Part shown: positions 45,803 through 54,610 of the stretch, piece after piece
Layout: every line of letters starts with the position of its first letter
Position numbering within the stretch: the stretch's first letter is position 1
Assembly: GCF_024296925.1 (NCBI RefSeq)
Contig: NZ_CP101125.1
Span: 1,738,501-1,802,500, forward strand
Length of the DNA stretch: 64,000 bases
From: Pseudomonas nunensis
GTDB taxonomy: Bacteria > Pseudomonadota > Gammaproteobacteria > Pseudomonadales > Pseudomonadaceae
Direction of reading: 5' to 3'
The notes under the pieces: model-generated
Database searches by the model: none
Told to the model about the DNA's origin: nothing
The model's input: the letters and a program-made list of their open reading frames with translations, nothing else
Translations under genes and position numbers: made by a program

Positions 45803-47179
45803 ATGTCGGTCCCTCTGCGTACCGTTCAACTCAACGAAGCAAACGCATTCCTTAAGAAATATCCTGAGGTTTTGTACGTCGACCTTCTGATTGCGGATAT
45901 GAACGGTGTGGTGCGCGGCAAGCGCATCGAACGCACCAGTCTTCATAAGGTTTACGAAAAAGGCATCAACCTCCCGGCGTCACTGTTTGCCCTGGACATC
46001 AACGGTTCTACGGTGGAAAGCACCGGCCTGGGTCTGGACATCGGCGACTCGGATCGAATCTGCTACCCCATCCCTGACACCCTGAGCATTGAGCCGTGGC
46101 AGAAACGCCCGACTGCGCAATTGCTGATGACCATGCACGAACTCGAAGGCCAGCCGTTCTTCGCCGACCCTCGGGAAGTGCTGGCGAATGTGGTGCGCAA
46201 ATTCGACGAACTCGGCCTGACCATCTGTGCGGCGTTCGAGCTGGAGTTCTACCTGATCGATCAGGACAACGTGAACGGCCGTCCGCAGTCGCCGCGTTCG
46301 CCGGTATCGGGCAAGCGTCCGGTGTCGACTCAGGTGTACTTGATCGATGACCTCGACGAATACGTCGATTGCCTGCAAGACATCCTCGAAGGCGCGAAAG
46401 AGCAGGGCATTCCTGCGGACGCCATCGTCAAGGAAAGCGCCCCGGCGCAGTTCGAAGTCAACCTGCATCACGTCAACGACCCGATCAAAGCCTGCGACTA
46501 CGCGGTGTTACTCAAGCGTCTGGTGAAGAACATCGCCTACGACCACGAGATGGACACCACGTTTATGGCCAAGCCGTATCCGGGCCAGGCGGGCAACGGT
46601 TTGCACGTGCACATTTCGATTCTCGACAAAGAAGGCAACAACATCTTTGCCAGCGAGGATCCCGAGCAGAACGCCGCGCTGCGACACGCGATCGGCGGTG
46701 TGCTCGAGACCCTGCCGGCGCAGATGGCCTTCCTGTGCCCGAACGTCAACTCGTACCGCCGCTTCGGCGCACAGTTCTATGTACCGAACTCGCCGAGCTG
46801 GGGCATCGACAACCGTACCGTTGCGGTACGTGTGCCAACCGGTTCGGCGGACTCGGTGCGCATCGAGCATCGTGTTGCCGGCGCTGATGCCAACCCGTAC
46901 TTGTTGATGGCGTCGGTTCTGGCCGGTATTCACCACGGCCTGACCAACAAAATCGAACCGGGCCCACCGGTTGAAGGCAACAGCTACGAGCAGAACGAAC
47001 AGAGCCTGCCGAACAACCTGCGCGACGCATTGCGCGAGCTGGACGACAGCGAAGTCATGGCCAAATACATCGACCCGCTCTACATCGACGTGTTCGTGGC
47101 GTGCAAGGAAAGCGAACTGGCCGAGTTCGAGAACTCCATCTCGGACCTTGAGTACAACTGGTATTTGCACACCGTTTAA
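45803..47179 (+). CDS. puuA: Gamma-glutamylpolyamine synthetase
   Basis: A 458-residue glutamine-synthetase-fold ligase (SpuB/SpuI type). It uses ATP to join glutamate to putrescine or other polyamines. The metal-binding block AFELEFYLIDQ, the HVHISI loop and the C-terminal RIEHRVAGADANPYLLMA are visible. It begins the rightward catabolic set puuA-puuC-puuB-puuR. Confidence 0.92.
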   Translation: MSVPLRTVQLNEANAFLKKYPEVLYVDLLIADMNGVVRGKRIERTSLHKVYEKGINLPASLFALDINGSTVESTGLGLDIGDSDRICYPIPDTLSIEPWQKRPTAQLLMTMHELEGQPFFADPREVLANVVRKFDELGLTICAAFELEFYLIDQDNVNGRPQSPRSPVSGKRPVSTQVYLIDDLDEYVDCLQDILEGAKEQGIPADAIVKESAPAQFEVNLHHVNDPIKACDYAVLLKRLVKNIAYDHEMDTTFMAKPYPGQAGNGLHVHISILDKEGNNIFASEDPEQNAALRHAIGGVLETLPAQMAFLCPNVNSYRRFGAQFYVPNSPSWGIDNRTVAVRVPTGSADSVRIEHRVAGADANPYLLMASVLAGIHHGLTNKIEPGPPVEGNSYEQNEQSLPNNLRDALRELDDSEVMAKYIDPLYIDVFVACKESELAEFENSISDLEYNWYLHTV

Positions 47180-47198
47180 AACGACAGCGCCGACCCAA

Positions 47199-47424
47199 TG
47201 TGGGAGCGGGCTTGCTCGCGAAGGCGGCGGCACAGTCAATATTAATGTCGCCTGATACACCGCTTTCGCGAGCAAGCCCGCTCCCACAAGGGAATGGTGG
47301 TGGACACAAGATCTGCATCCACCGCTGATCAAATGTGGGAGCGGGCTTGCTCGCGAAGAGGTCGGCACAGTCAACATCGATGTCGTCTGACACACCGCCT
47401 TCGCGAGCAAGCCCGCTCCCACAG
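47199..47424. repeat. Two REP pairs, GTGGGAGCGGGCTTGCTCGCGAA family
   Basis: Pairs at 47199-47289 and 47332-47424 are near-duplicates of each other and fill most of the 304-base gap between puuA and puuC. No gene lies here. Confidence 0.9.
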
Positions 47425-47483
47425 GGGATCTCATTGCACGTTTTAACTGACGATCACTTATTCCTCTGCGTCGAGTCACAACA

Positions 47484-48974
47484 ATGACAAACACTCGCAG
47501 CGACTGGGAACAACGCTTCCAGTCCTTATCCATCGAAGGCCGCGCATTCATCGACGGTCAATATCGCGCAGCACTCAGCGGCGATACCTTCGAATGCATC
47601 AGCCCGGTTGACGGCCGTTTCCTGGCCAACGTCGCCAGCACCGACGAAGCCGATGCCAACGCGGCAGTCGCCGTCGCGCGCCAGACCTTCGAGTCCGGCA
47701 TCTGGGCCAAACAGGCACCCGCCGAGCGCAAACGCATCCTGATCCGCTTCGCCGATCTGATCCTGGCGAACCAAGAAGAACTGGCCCTGCTCGAAACCCT
47801 CGACATGGGCAAGCCGATCAGCGATTCCATGAGCATCGACATCCCGGCGACCGCCAACGCGATCCGCTGGAGCGCCGAAGCCATCGACAAGATCTACGAC
47901 GAAGTCGCCGCCACCCCGCACGATCAACTCGGCCTCATCACCCGTGAACCAACGGGCGTTGTTGCCGCCATCGTGCCGTGGAACTTCCCGTTGATCATGG
48001 CCAGCTGGAAGTTCGCCCCGGCCCTGGCCGCCGGTAACTCGTTCATCCTCAAGCCTTCGGAAAAGTCGCCACTGACCGCGATCCGCATCGCCCAACTGGC
48101 GCTGGACGCAGGCATCCCGAAAGGTGTGTTCAACGTCCTGCCGGGCTACGGCCACACCGTCGGCAAGGCACTGGCGTTGCACATGGACGTCGACGTGCTG
48201 GCCTTCACCGGCTCCACCGCGATTGCCAAGCAACTGCTGATCTACGCCGGGCAAAGCAACATGAAACGCGTTTGGCTCGAAGCTGGGGGGAAGAGTCCAA
48301 ACGTGGTGTTCGCCGACGCGCCGGATTTGCGCGCGGCAGCACAAGCGGCGGCGGGGGCAATTGCCTTCAACCAGGGCGAAGTCTGCACCGCCGGTTCGCG
48401 GTTGCTGGTGGAGCGCTCGATTCGCGAGCAGTTCATTCCGCTGCTGGTGGAAGCGCTGCAAGCCTGGAAACCGGGGCACGCCCTCGATCCGGACACCACC
48501 GTCGGCGCGGTCGTTGACCAGCGTCAATTGGACAACGTGCTGCGCTACATCCAAGTCGGCAAGGACCAGGGCGCACAACTGATCGCCGGCGGCAGCCGCA
48601 CCCTCGAAAGCACCGGTGGCCTGTACGTGGAACCGGCGATTTTCGACGGCGTGACCAACGCGATGACCATCGCCCAGGAAGAAATCTTCGGCCCGGTGCT
48701 GTCGCTGATCACCTTCGACACTGAGGAAGAAGCGCTGGCCATCGCCAACGACAGCATCTTCGGCCTGGCCGCTGGCGTGTGGACCAGCAACCTGAGCAAG
48801 GCCCACACCTTCGCCCGTGGCTTGCGTGCCGGCAGCGTCTGGGTCAACCAGTACGACGGCGGCGACATGACCGCGCCGTTCGGCGGGTTCAAACAGTCGG
48901 GTAACGGTCGGGACAAATCGCTGCATGCGTTCGACAAATACACCGAACTCAAAGCGACCTGGATCAAGCTCTAA
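47484..48974 (+). CDS. puuC: Gamma-glutamyl-gamma-aminobutyraldehyde dehydrogenase
   Basis: A 496-residue aldehyde dehydrogenase (KauB/PuuC type). NAD-binding is shown by VPWNFPL and FTGST; the catalytic glutamate is in LEAGGKSP and the cysteine in FNQGEVCTAGSR. It oxidises the aldehyde made by PuuB to the carboxylate that PuuD then hydrolyses. Confidence 0.92.
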   Translation: MTNTRSDWEQRFQSLSIEGRAFIDGQYRAALSGDTFECISPVDGRFLANVASTDEADANAAVAVARQTFESGIWAKQAPAERKRILIRFADLILANQEELALLETLDMGKPISDSMSIDIPATANAIRWSAEAIDKIYDEVAATPHDQLGLITREPTGVVAAIVPWNFPLIMASWKFAPALAAGNSFILKPSEKSPLTAIRIAQLALDAGIPKGVFNVLPGYGHTVGKALALHMDVDVLAFTGSTAIAKQLLIYAGQSNMKRVWLEAGGKSPNVVFADAPDLRAAAQAAAGAIAFNQGEVCTAGSRLLVERSIREQFIPLLVEALQAWKPGHALDPDTTVGAVVDQRQLDNVLRYIQVGKDQGAQLIAGGSRTLESTGGLYVEPAIFDGVTNAMTIAQEEIFGPVLSLITFDTEEEALAIANDSIFGLAAGVWTSNLSKAHTFARGLRAGSVWVNQYDGGDMTAPFGGFKQSGNGRDKSLHAFDKYTELKATWIKL

Positions 48975-49024
48975 GACCTTTACAGCGGCGGTCGCAGGCC
49001 AGCCTGCGACCATCGGAGAAACGT

Positions 49025-50311
49025 ATGAAACCAACAACACATGTAAACAGCTACTACGCCGCCACCCGCAACTTCACCGGCGAATTCCCGGTGCTGGAAC
49101 AAGCGGTGGACTGCGACGTCTGCGTGATCGGCGCCGGTTACACCGGTTTGTCATCGGCGTTGTTCCTCTGCGAAGCGGGCTACAGCGTGACCGTGCTCGA
49201 AGCTGCCAAAGTCGGCTTTGGTGCCAGCGGTCGCAACGGCGGCCAACTGGTCAACTCCTACAGCCGCGACGTCGACGTGATCGAAGAACGCTACGGCGAC
49301 AAAACCGCTGAAGTCCTCGGCAGCATGATCTTCGAAGGCGCCGACATCATCCGTTCGCGCATCCAGCACTACGACATCCAGTGCGACTACAAGCCCGGTG
49401 GCATCTTCGCCGCGCTGAACAAAAAGCAACTCAAAGGCCTGGCCGAGCAGAAAAGCAGCTGGGAACGCTACGGCAATAAAAACCTGAAAATGCTCGACGC
49501 GGCAGACATCCGGCGTGAAGTCGGTTGCGACAACTACGTCGGCGGCCTGCTCGACATGCAGGGCGGCCACATCCACCCGCTGAACCTGGCCCTGGGCGAA
49601 GCCTCGGCCATCATCGGCCTGGGCGGCAAAATCTACGAACAATCGGCGGCGGTGGAAATCACCTACGGCGAACCGATCACCGTGCGCACCGCCAAAGGCG
49701 TGGTCCGCGCCAAGTACTTGTTGATCGCCGGCAACGCCTACCTGCCGCAAGACCTCGACAACCGCGTGACGCGCAAAAGCATGCCCTGCGGCTCGCAAAT
49801 CGTCGTCACCGAACCGTTGTCCGAACAGGTCGCGCGCAGCCTGATCAAAAACAACTACTGCGTCGAAGACTGCAACTACCTGCTCGATTACTACCGCCTC
49901 ACCGCCGACAACCGCCTGCTGTACGGCGGCGGCGTGGTCTACGGCGCCCGCGAACCGGACGACATCGAGCAACTGATCAAACCGAAAATCCTCAAGACCT
50001 TCCCGCAACTGAAGGACGTGAAGATCGACTACCGCTGGACCGGCAACTTCCTGCTGACCATGTCCCGCATGCCGCAATTCGGCCGCATCGAGAAAAATGC
50101 CTACTACATGCAAGGCTACAGCGGCCACGGCGTCACCTGCTCACACCTGGCCGGCAAACTGATCTCGGAAATGATCCGCGGCGACGCCGAACGCTTCGAC
50201 GCCTTCGCCTCGTTGCCACACATGCCCATGCTCGGCGGTCGCACCTTCTCGGCGCCACTCACCGCCATGGGCGCCGCGTACTACTCGCTGCGCGACCGGT
50301 TCGGTATCTAA
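49025..50311 (+). CDS. puuB: Gamma-glutamylputrescine oxidoreductase
   Basis: A 428-residue FAD-dependent DAO-family oxidase with the dinucleotide motif VIGAGYTGLSSALFL and the C-terminal QGYSGHGVTCSHLAGKL. It oxidises the amine end of gamma-glutamylputrescine. GGAG precedes ATG 49025, 50 bases after puuC. Confidence 0.92.
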   Translation: MKPTTHVNSYYAATRNFTGEFPVLEQAVDCDVCVIGAGYTGLSSALFLCEAGYSVTVLEAAKVGFGASGRNGGQLVNSYSRDVDVIEERYGDKTAEVLGSMIFEGADIIRSRIQHYDIQCDYKPGGIFAALNKKQLKGLAEQKSSWERYGNKNLKMLDAADIRREVGCDNYVGGLLDMQGGHIHPLNLALGEASAIIGLGGKIYEQSAAVEITYGEPITVRTAKGVVRAKYLLIAGNAYLPQDLDNRVTRKSMPCGSQIVVTEPLSEQVARSLIKNNYCVEDCNYLLDYYRLTADNRLLYGGGVVYGAREPDDIEQLIKPKILKTFPQLKDVKIDYRWTGNFLLTMSRMPQFGRIEKNAYYMQGYSGHGVTCSHLAGKLISEMIRGDAERFDAFASLPHMPMLGGRTFSAPLTAMGAAYYSLRDRFGI

Positions 50312-50345
50312 GCCATCGCGCAATCCCCCTGTGGAAAACAATCCC

Positions 50346-50506
50346 CGTGGGAGCGGGCTTGCTCGCGAAGGCGCCGTGTCAGTCACCAAAGCTATGGCTG
50401 ACTCACCGCTTTCGCGAGCAAGCCCGCTCCCACAGTTTTGTTCCCGGCCAGGCGCAGATTGTGTGTTTGGCATTGATCCCCTGTGGGAGCGAGCTTGCTC
50501 GCGATG
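50346..50506. repeat. Three REP units, GTGGGAGC family
   Basis: A mirrored pair (50346-50435) and a single unit (50479-50506). The remaining ~250 bases before puuR hold no recognised gene. Confidence 0.88.
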
Positions 50507-50772
50507 AGGCCATATCAGTCACCATTGCTATCGACTGAATCACCCTCATCACAAGTAAACTCACCCCAAAGCTCCCGCACCAAAACAGACCAGAATCAGC
50601 CCCACCAGCCTTTTTACCCCACCACCCATCGAACCTGCTGAGCAACACGAACAAACGTGATTTAATACCCGCCTTTCACGTTTCTGGGACAGGGAAGCGG
50701 TGTTCCTCGCGGCCAAAAGTCGCCCGCCATCCACCCCCATAACCCCTTAAGTAGTTCACACATAAGGCTGTC

Positions 50773-51321
50773 ATGGACACGGGCTCACGACTCAAATTAG
50801 TACGCGAAAGCTACAAACTGTCCCAGCGCGAGCTGGCCCGCCGTAGCGGCGTCACCAATGCCACCATCTCCCTGATCGAACAAAATCGCGTCAGCCCCTC
50901 CGTCAGCTCCCTCAAAAAACTGCTCGAAGGCATCCCCATGTCCCTGGCGGACTTCTTCACCTTCGACCAGCCACCGCGTGAGCATCAATACGTATTTCGG
51001 GCGAATGAACAGCCGGATCTTGGGCGGCATGGCCTGCGATTGCTGCTGATCGGCGCTTCCGTGCCGAGCCGGCAGATGCGCTTGCTGCGCGAGCAATACG
51101 CGCCTGGGGCGAGTTCGGGCGAGGAACCGATCGTTCACTCCGAAGGCGAGGAGTGCGGTCTGGTGACGCGCGGAACGGTTGAGCTAACGGTGGATGGGCA
51201 GATTAGTGTGCTGAACGCCGGGGATGGGTATTACTTCCCGACGACACTGCCGCATCGGTTTCGAAATATTGGGGCGGATGAAGCGGAGATTATTAGCGCG
51301 AATACGCCGGCTAACTTCTGA
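50773..51321 (+). CDS. puuR: PuuR-type regulator (HTH plus cupin)
   Basis: 182 residues: an XRE-type HTH (about 7-60: LSQRELARRSGVTNATISLIEQNRVSPSVSSLKKLLEG) and a cupin domain (about 105-175, EECGLVTRGTVELTVDG, GDGYYFPTTLPHRF). It represses polyamine-use genes in E. coli and binds putrescine there; position after puuB supports the same role. Confidence 0.9.
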   Translation: MDTGSRLKLVRESYKLSQRELARRSGVTNATISLIEQNRVSPSVSSLKKLLEGIPMSLADFFTFDQPPREHQYVFRANEQPDLGRHGLRLLLIGASVPSRQMRLLREQYAPGASSGEEPIVHSEGEECGLVTRGTVELTVDGQISVLNAGDGYYFPTTLPHRFRNIGADEAEIISANTPANF

Positions 51322-51366
51322 TAGCGATGAACTCTGGCATCGCTAAAACTTGATTTTCCTCGCATG

Positions 51367-51404
51367 ATAAAAGTCCGATTCCCGCTCAGGTTTCGGACTT
51401 TTAT
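51367..51404 (+). terminator. Rho-independent terminator after puuR
   Basis: ATAAAAGTCCGA pairs perfectly with TCGGACTTTTAT around a 14-base loop. It closes the polyamine region and marks the start of the AT-rich accessory block. Confidence 0.8.
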
Positions 51405-51681
51405 TATTTGCGCAGGTCTAAAAATATCTTTTGCGCAACTAAACCCCTAGGCTTCCCGTTTGAATATCCTTTATAGGTTTGGTTTTTTTGGTGCGTTGCT
51501 TTTGGATCTTTGGGATAAATATGTAAGAAAAAAGAAGGTGGTGTGTAGGAGTCTTCGGATCGTCGTTCTTTGATGTCGTTTATTAGAGTGAGTAGTAGTA
51601 ATGACAGGATTATAATTTTGGATGCATGTGCAGATTGTATATGTGCTCAAAAAGGGTGTCAGGCTTCCTGAGGGGGTAATA
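51405..51681. other. AT-rich non-coding stretch
   Basis: No gene is supported. Short open frames on the minus strand lack ribosome sites. Composition drops sharply from that of puuR. Confidence 0.5.
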
Positions 51682-52104
51682 ATGCGGTTGCGGGTTTTCT
51701 TCACCGTTTTAATTTCGGACTTACTAGCTGTTATGCTTTCTATGCTTTATGCGGCATTCCTTGCGAAGTTAATAGAAAAAGCGGTTCCTTTAAGTGGTAT
51801 TTATTATTGGCTGGTGCTAGGCTTTCTTTTTGTTTTTTTGTTATTTGTTAACTTTTATTATTGTTTTCCCAGTTACATTGATGTTTCACATGGGCGCGAT
51901 CGAAATCCCCGCAGAGACTCTGCTTGGGTTGCGTATTTTGGTGTTTTTGTCAGTTCTTTATTTTTGACTGCCGTGATCGATCTACAAATTGATCAGGCAA
52001 TTTCGCTGCAAGGCAGCCTTTCGTTTTTCGTTAGTGCGGCTATTTTTGCATTGGTTTTTTCCTGTTTATGTCTTTATATAATGAAGCTTCGTCGAAAAAA
52101 GTAA
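51682..52104 (+). CDS. Small membrane protein, possible immunity protein
   Basis: 140 residues with about four predicted membrane segments (roughly 6-27, 38-60, 85-102 and 113-134) and a basic end KLRRKK. GAGGG lies before ATG 51682. It converges with the DUF4225 gene, 16 bases from its end. Membrane proteins next to T6SS effectors are often the immunity partner, but here the orientation is opposite, so this is only a suggestion. Low GC. Confidence 0.6.
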   Translation: MRLRVFFTVLISDLLAVMLSMLYAAFLAKLIEKAVPLSGIYYWLVLGFLFVFLLFVNFYYCFPSYIDVSHGRDRNPRRDSAWVAYFGVFVSSLFLTAVIDLQIDQAISLQGSLSFFVSAAIFALVFSCLCLYIMKLRRKK

Positions 52105-52120
52105 TATGCTTGAGATTTGA

Positions 52121-52807
52121 TTATTTTAAATTTGTTTCTTCTGCCATATTTTTTATTGTGATTGTATCGACTAAGGCTTCAAAGGCCAGTGCCAGCTTTC
52201 CTGTTTGTCTGTACGCTCGCTCATAATTGATAGGGTCTTTTCTGAAAAGCTCAAGTGTATCGTTTTTACGCACTAAGCTCATTACGCCGAAAGCTGATAG
52301 TCCCAAGTCTACAGAGTAATAGAGTGTGTCGCCGATTTTCGTGTTTTCGGCTAAATATTGATATGTTTTTCTGATTGGCCCTACTGTGCCGGGAGCGCCA
52401 GGTCCGTTGTATATATTTCCTGCGCTTTCATAAATATTATTGGTGCCGTGCGCGATGTAGGTTAATCCGACGACTGATTTAATGCCTCTTGAATTTCCGA
52501 GTAACGAAGCACCCGTTTGAACTTGCATTGCTCCCGCTAAAACACCAATACCATTTTGAGTATAAAACATCGCTTTGGATGATAATTCTGCATACTCATC
52601 TCTGATACTCTGCAAGCCCTGTCGTGCGCTGATTAAGCCCTCGTCAACCGCTTGGATAATCTCGTTGGCAAAAGAAGAAATAATCGAACTAAATTTAAGT
52701 TGTAAAAAGCTATCGTACAAATGTGTGGCGCCAAGGGTACATCCAAGCGCGACCAAATCAGAAGCAGTTCTAGTCACATCATGAATATCACAAATATCAT
52801 CACTCAT
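52121..52807 (-). CDS. DUF4225 protein, putative Hcp-linked effector
   Basis: 228 residues. The C-terminal part (YSVDLGLSAFGVMSLVRK, LELFRKDPINYERAYRQTGKLALAFEALVD) fits DUF4225 from memory; the middle is Gly/Ala-rich and may span a membrane. It starts 10 bases after the hcp gene with a purine-rich ribosome site (GGGGAAAGAAG). Direct linkage to hcp suggests a cargo carried through the Hcp tube; no catalytic motif is visible. Confidence 0.65.
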   Translation of the reverse strand: MSDDICDIHDVTRTASDLVALGCTLGATHLYDSFLQLKFSSIISSFANEIIQAVDEGLISARQGLQSIRDEYAELSSKAMFYTQNGIGVLAGAMQVQTGASLLGNSRGIKSVVGLTYIAHGTNNIYESAGNIYNGPGAPGTVGPIRKTYQYLAENTKIGDTLYYSVDLGLSAFGVMSLVRKNDTLELFRKDPINYERAYRQTGKLALAFEALVDTITIKNMAEETNLK

Positions 52808-52817
52808 CTTCTTTCCC

Positions 52818-53300
52818 CTAAAAGCTGTAAGCACTTGTACCCGCTTGAACGTGTGTCCAGCTGATATCTCGATAACGAATGGATACCATTTCTTGTGGCT
52901 GATCTTCGTTCATATGTATGGAGTGAGGAACTTGAAGATTCAAATGAGCGATTTTTGCTCCGGTTAATCGTATTGAATAATACTTATCCTGGCCGCCGGC
53001 TGGTGATGTTCGATAAAAATGTATCGTGCATTCGATTTCTTCACGTTCGTGCAGAGCACTTGCCAGCAGTGGAGAGGACTTATCGATGTTCTTGGTGATC
53101 ATGATAGGCAGGTGCTTGCCGCGATTGCTTGAGTATCCGCCGTCATTACCTGTGGTCATATTGTGCGAATAAGCCAGAACCATGATTTCATCTTCATGCC
53201 CGATCTGGCATTTGTTGCCGATAGAACTTTGGCTAGAACAACCTGCAGAAATCAAACCTTGCCGCTTGCCCGTAATACTCATGTAACCGTGATTCGCCAT
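52818..53300 (-). CDS. hcp: Type VI secretion system tube protein Hcp (orphan)
   Basis: A 160-residue Hcp. It starts ANHGYMSITGKRQGLISAGCSS and ends with a beta-strand block MVSIRYRDISWTHVQAGTSAYS, as in Hcp proteins. It forms hexameric rings of the T6SS tube. No tss genes are in the window, so it belongs to an orphan hcp-effector island. ATG 53300 begins the conserved start. Confidence 0.87.
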   Translation of the reverse strand: MANHGYMSITGKRQGLISAGCSSQSSIGNKCQIGHEDEIMVLAYSHNMTTGNDGGYSSNRGKHLPIMITKNIDKSSPLLASALHEREEIECTIHFYRTSPAGGQDKYYSIRLTGAKIAHLNLQVPHSIHMNEDQPQEMVSIRYRDISWTHVQAGTSAYSF

Positions 53301-53722
53301 GCGTGACACTCCCATTTAGTTGCTTGATCGATCTATTTCAAGAGTAACAAGTGCTCTGTCAGAAGGGATCTGGTGTAATTGAGTGCATCAAAGAGTTCGG
53401 AGTTTTCTTACGAAGAACAAAGAAAAACTCGATAGAAGAACCCTACAACTCTGCGCAATGGTCACCAGATTGAATGCGCATCAGCGCGGATCGAAAACGA
53501 GATTACGATCGCATCGTTGCCGGGTTGACAGACGGGACCATCCCAAACACTATCGACCCATGACCTACACACGCCAGATGAACATGATGTGCTCCTCCAT
53601 GACCGCTTCCGGCGGGCCATGAGGTCACGCGTTCATAGGATTTGACGCAGTTACCCAAAGCCCCGCCAGAAATGGACGGGGCTTTTTAGTTCTTCGTCCA
53701 TTGATGGCTAATGGAGAAAGAG
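53301..53722. other. Intergenic region between hcp and a GNAT gene
   Basis: A 79-codon frame at 53383-53622 has no ribosome site or recognisable features and is not called. A terminator lies at 53657-53687. The hcp promoter should lie just right of 53300. Confidence 0.5.
53657..53687 (+). terminator. Rho-independent terminator
   Basis: AAAGCCCCG pairs with CGGGGCTTT around an 11-base loop, followed by T on the plus strand. No plus-strand gene precedes it, so it may be a remnant or act for an unseen short transcript. Confidence 0.65.
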
Positions 53723-54265
53723 ATGTTTGAGATCAGACGCGCCGCACCGAGCGATGCGCAAATTGCGTTCGAGATACGCCTTCAAGCTATACGGCATCAA
53801 TGCATTGGGGCCTACACCGAAGAGCAAATGCTTGCCTGGACGGCAGGGGTTGCTAAGGATGGGTATGACATCCTGATGGACAAGCACTTTTATCTGGGTT
53901 GTATTGACGGTGAGCCGGTGGCGACGGGGATGCTGGATCTGGATAACTGTGAGATCGGGGCGATCTTCGTACTGCCAGGATTTATGCAGCAAGGCATCGG
54001 CTTAAAAATCCTCTCTCACCTGGAAGTTTTGGCGCGGGGGTTGGGGGTGGATCGAGTCAATTTGGACGCAACATTGAATGCGGCTGACTTTTATCGGCGG
54101 TGCGGTTATGTCGGTGATAAATCCTCTATTTACCATTCTCCTTCGGGGCTTCAGTTGGCGTGTGTGCCGATGCTGAAAGGACTTAATAGCGATACGTTTT
54201 TCAGCGCTCGTTCTTCCAATGTTGTGTTAATCGCGCGCAGGAAGATTCGACATGATCAACCATAA
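53723..54265 (+). CDS. GNAT-family N-acetyltransferase
   Basis: 180 residues. The acetyl-CoA site is in IFVLPGFMQQGIGLKILSHLE, and LDATLNAADFYRRCGYV is the C-terminal GNAT block. GGAG six bases before ATG 53723 sets the start over an ATG at 53711. The last ~35 residues extend beyond the typical domain. Acceptor unknown. Confidence 0.85.
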   Translation: MFEIRRAAPSDAQIAFEIRLQAIRHQCIGAYTEEQMLAWTAGVAKDGYDILMDKHFYLGCIDGEPVATGMLDLDNCEIGAIFVLPGFMQQGIGLKILSHLEVLARGLGVDRVNLDATLNAADFYRRCGYVGDKSSIYHSPSGLQLACVPMLKGLNSDTFFSARSSNVVLIARRKIRHDQP

Positions 54266-54574
54266 GACTATGGTGCTTACCCGAGCGGCGATCCTGTCTA
54301 GCGGCTCGCCGGGTGCGAGCGCTACGACTACCTCCCCAAGCGGCGCCAGTGGCACCATCCAGCCGGCACCGAAACAGACAATGCAGATCCGGATGCAGGT
54401 TCGCTTAAAAAAGAGGCGGATGGCGATATTACCGATAATGGACCTGCTCCGGCAGGATCTAAGGCTGGAGGTGGAGCGCAGGCGGTTGGGGCAGAAGCAG
54501 TGGGGGGAACTCTTTTGTTGGTTAGACTGTATTCAGCAATGAAGATAAGCCCGGCTTTGAGTCGGGCTTTTTGA
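54252..54574 (+). pseudogene. Decayed small reading frame after the GNAT gene
   Basis: An ATG at 54252 opens a 96-codon frame. From 54302 to 54574 the -1 frame is open and looks more protein-like (RYDYLPKRRQWHHPAGTETDNADPD, then a Gly/Ala-rich stretch and LLLVRLYSAM). The tail may come from the C-terminus of an effector or toxin gene, joined to the start by a frameshift. No family was identified. Confidence 0.4.
54547..54572 (+). terminator. Rho-independent terminator
   Basis: AAGCCCG pairs with CGGGCTT around a 9-base loop and is followed by five T on the plus strand. It ends the GNAT transcript. Confidence 0.75.
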
Positions 54575-54610
54575 TTTACGGAAAAAGTAACTTCTACCTG
54601 TTTAAATTTT

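Noticed and set aside
53577..53597. Minus-strand GGAGGAGCACATCATG resembling the leader of the 34-residue peptide at 37015
   Set aside because: The frame stops after a few codons (MFIWRV), so there is no gene; the likeness is short enough to be chance.
53383..53622. 79-codon frame between hcp and the GNAT gene
   Set aside because: No ribosome site, unusual composition and no recognisable motif.
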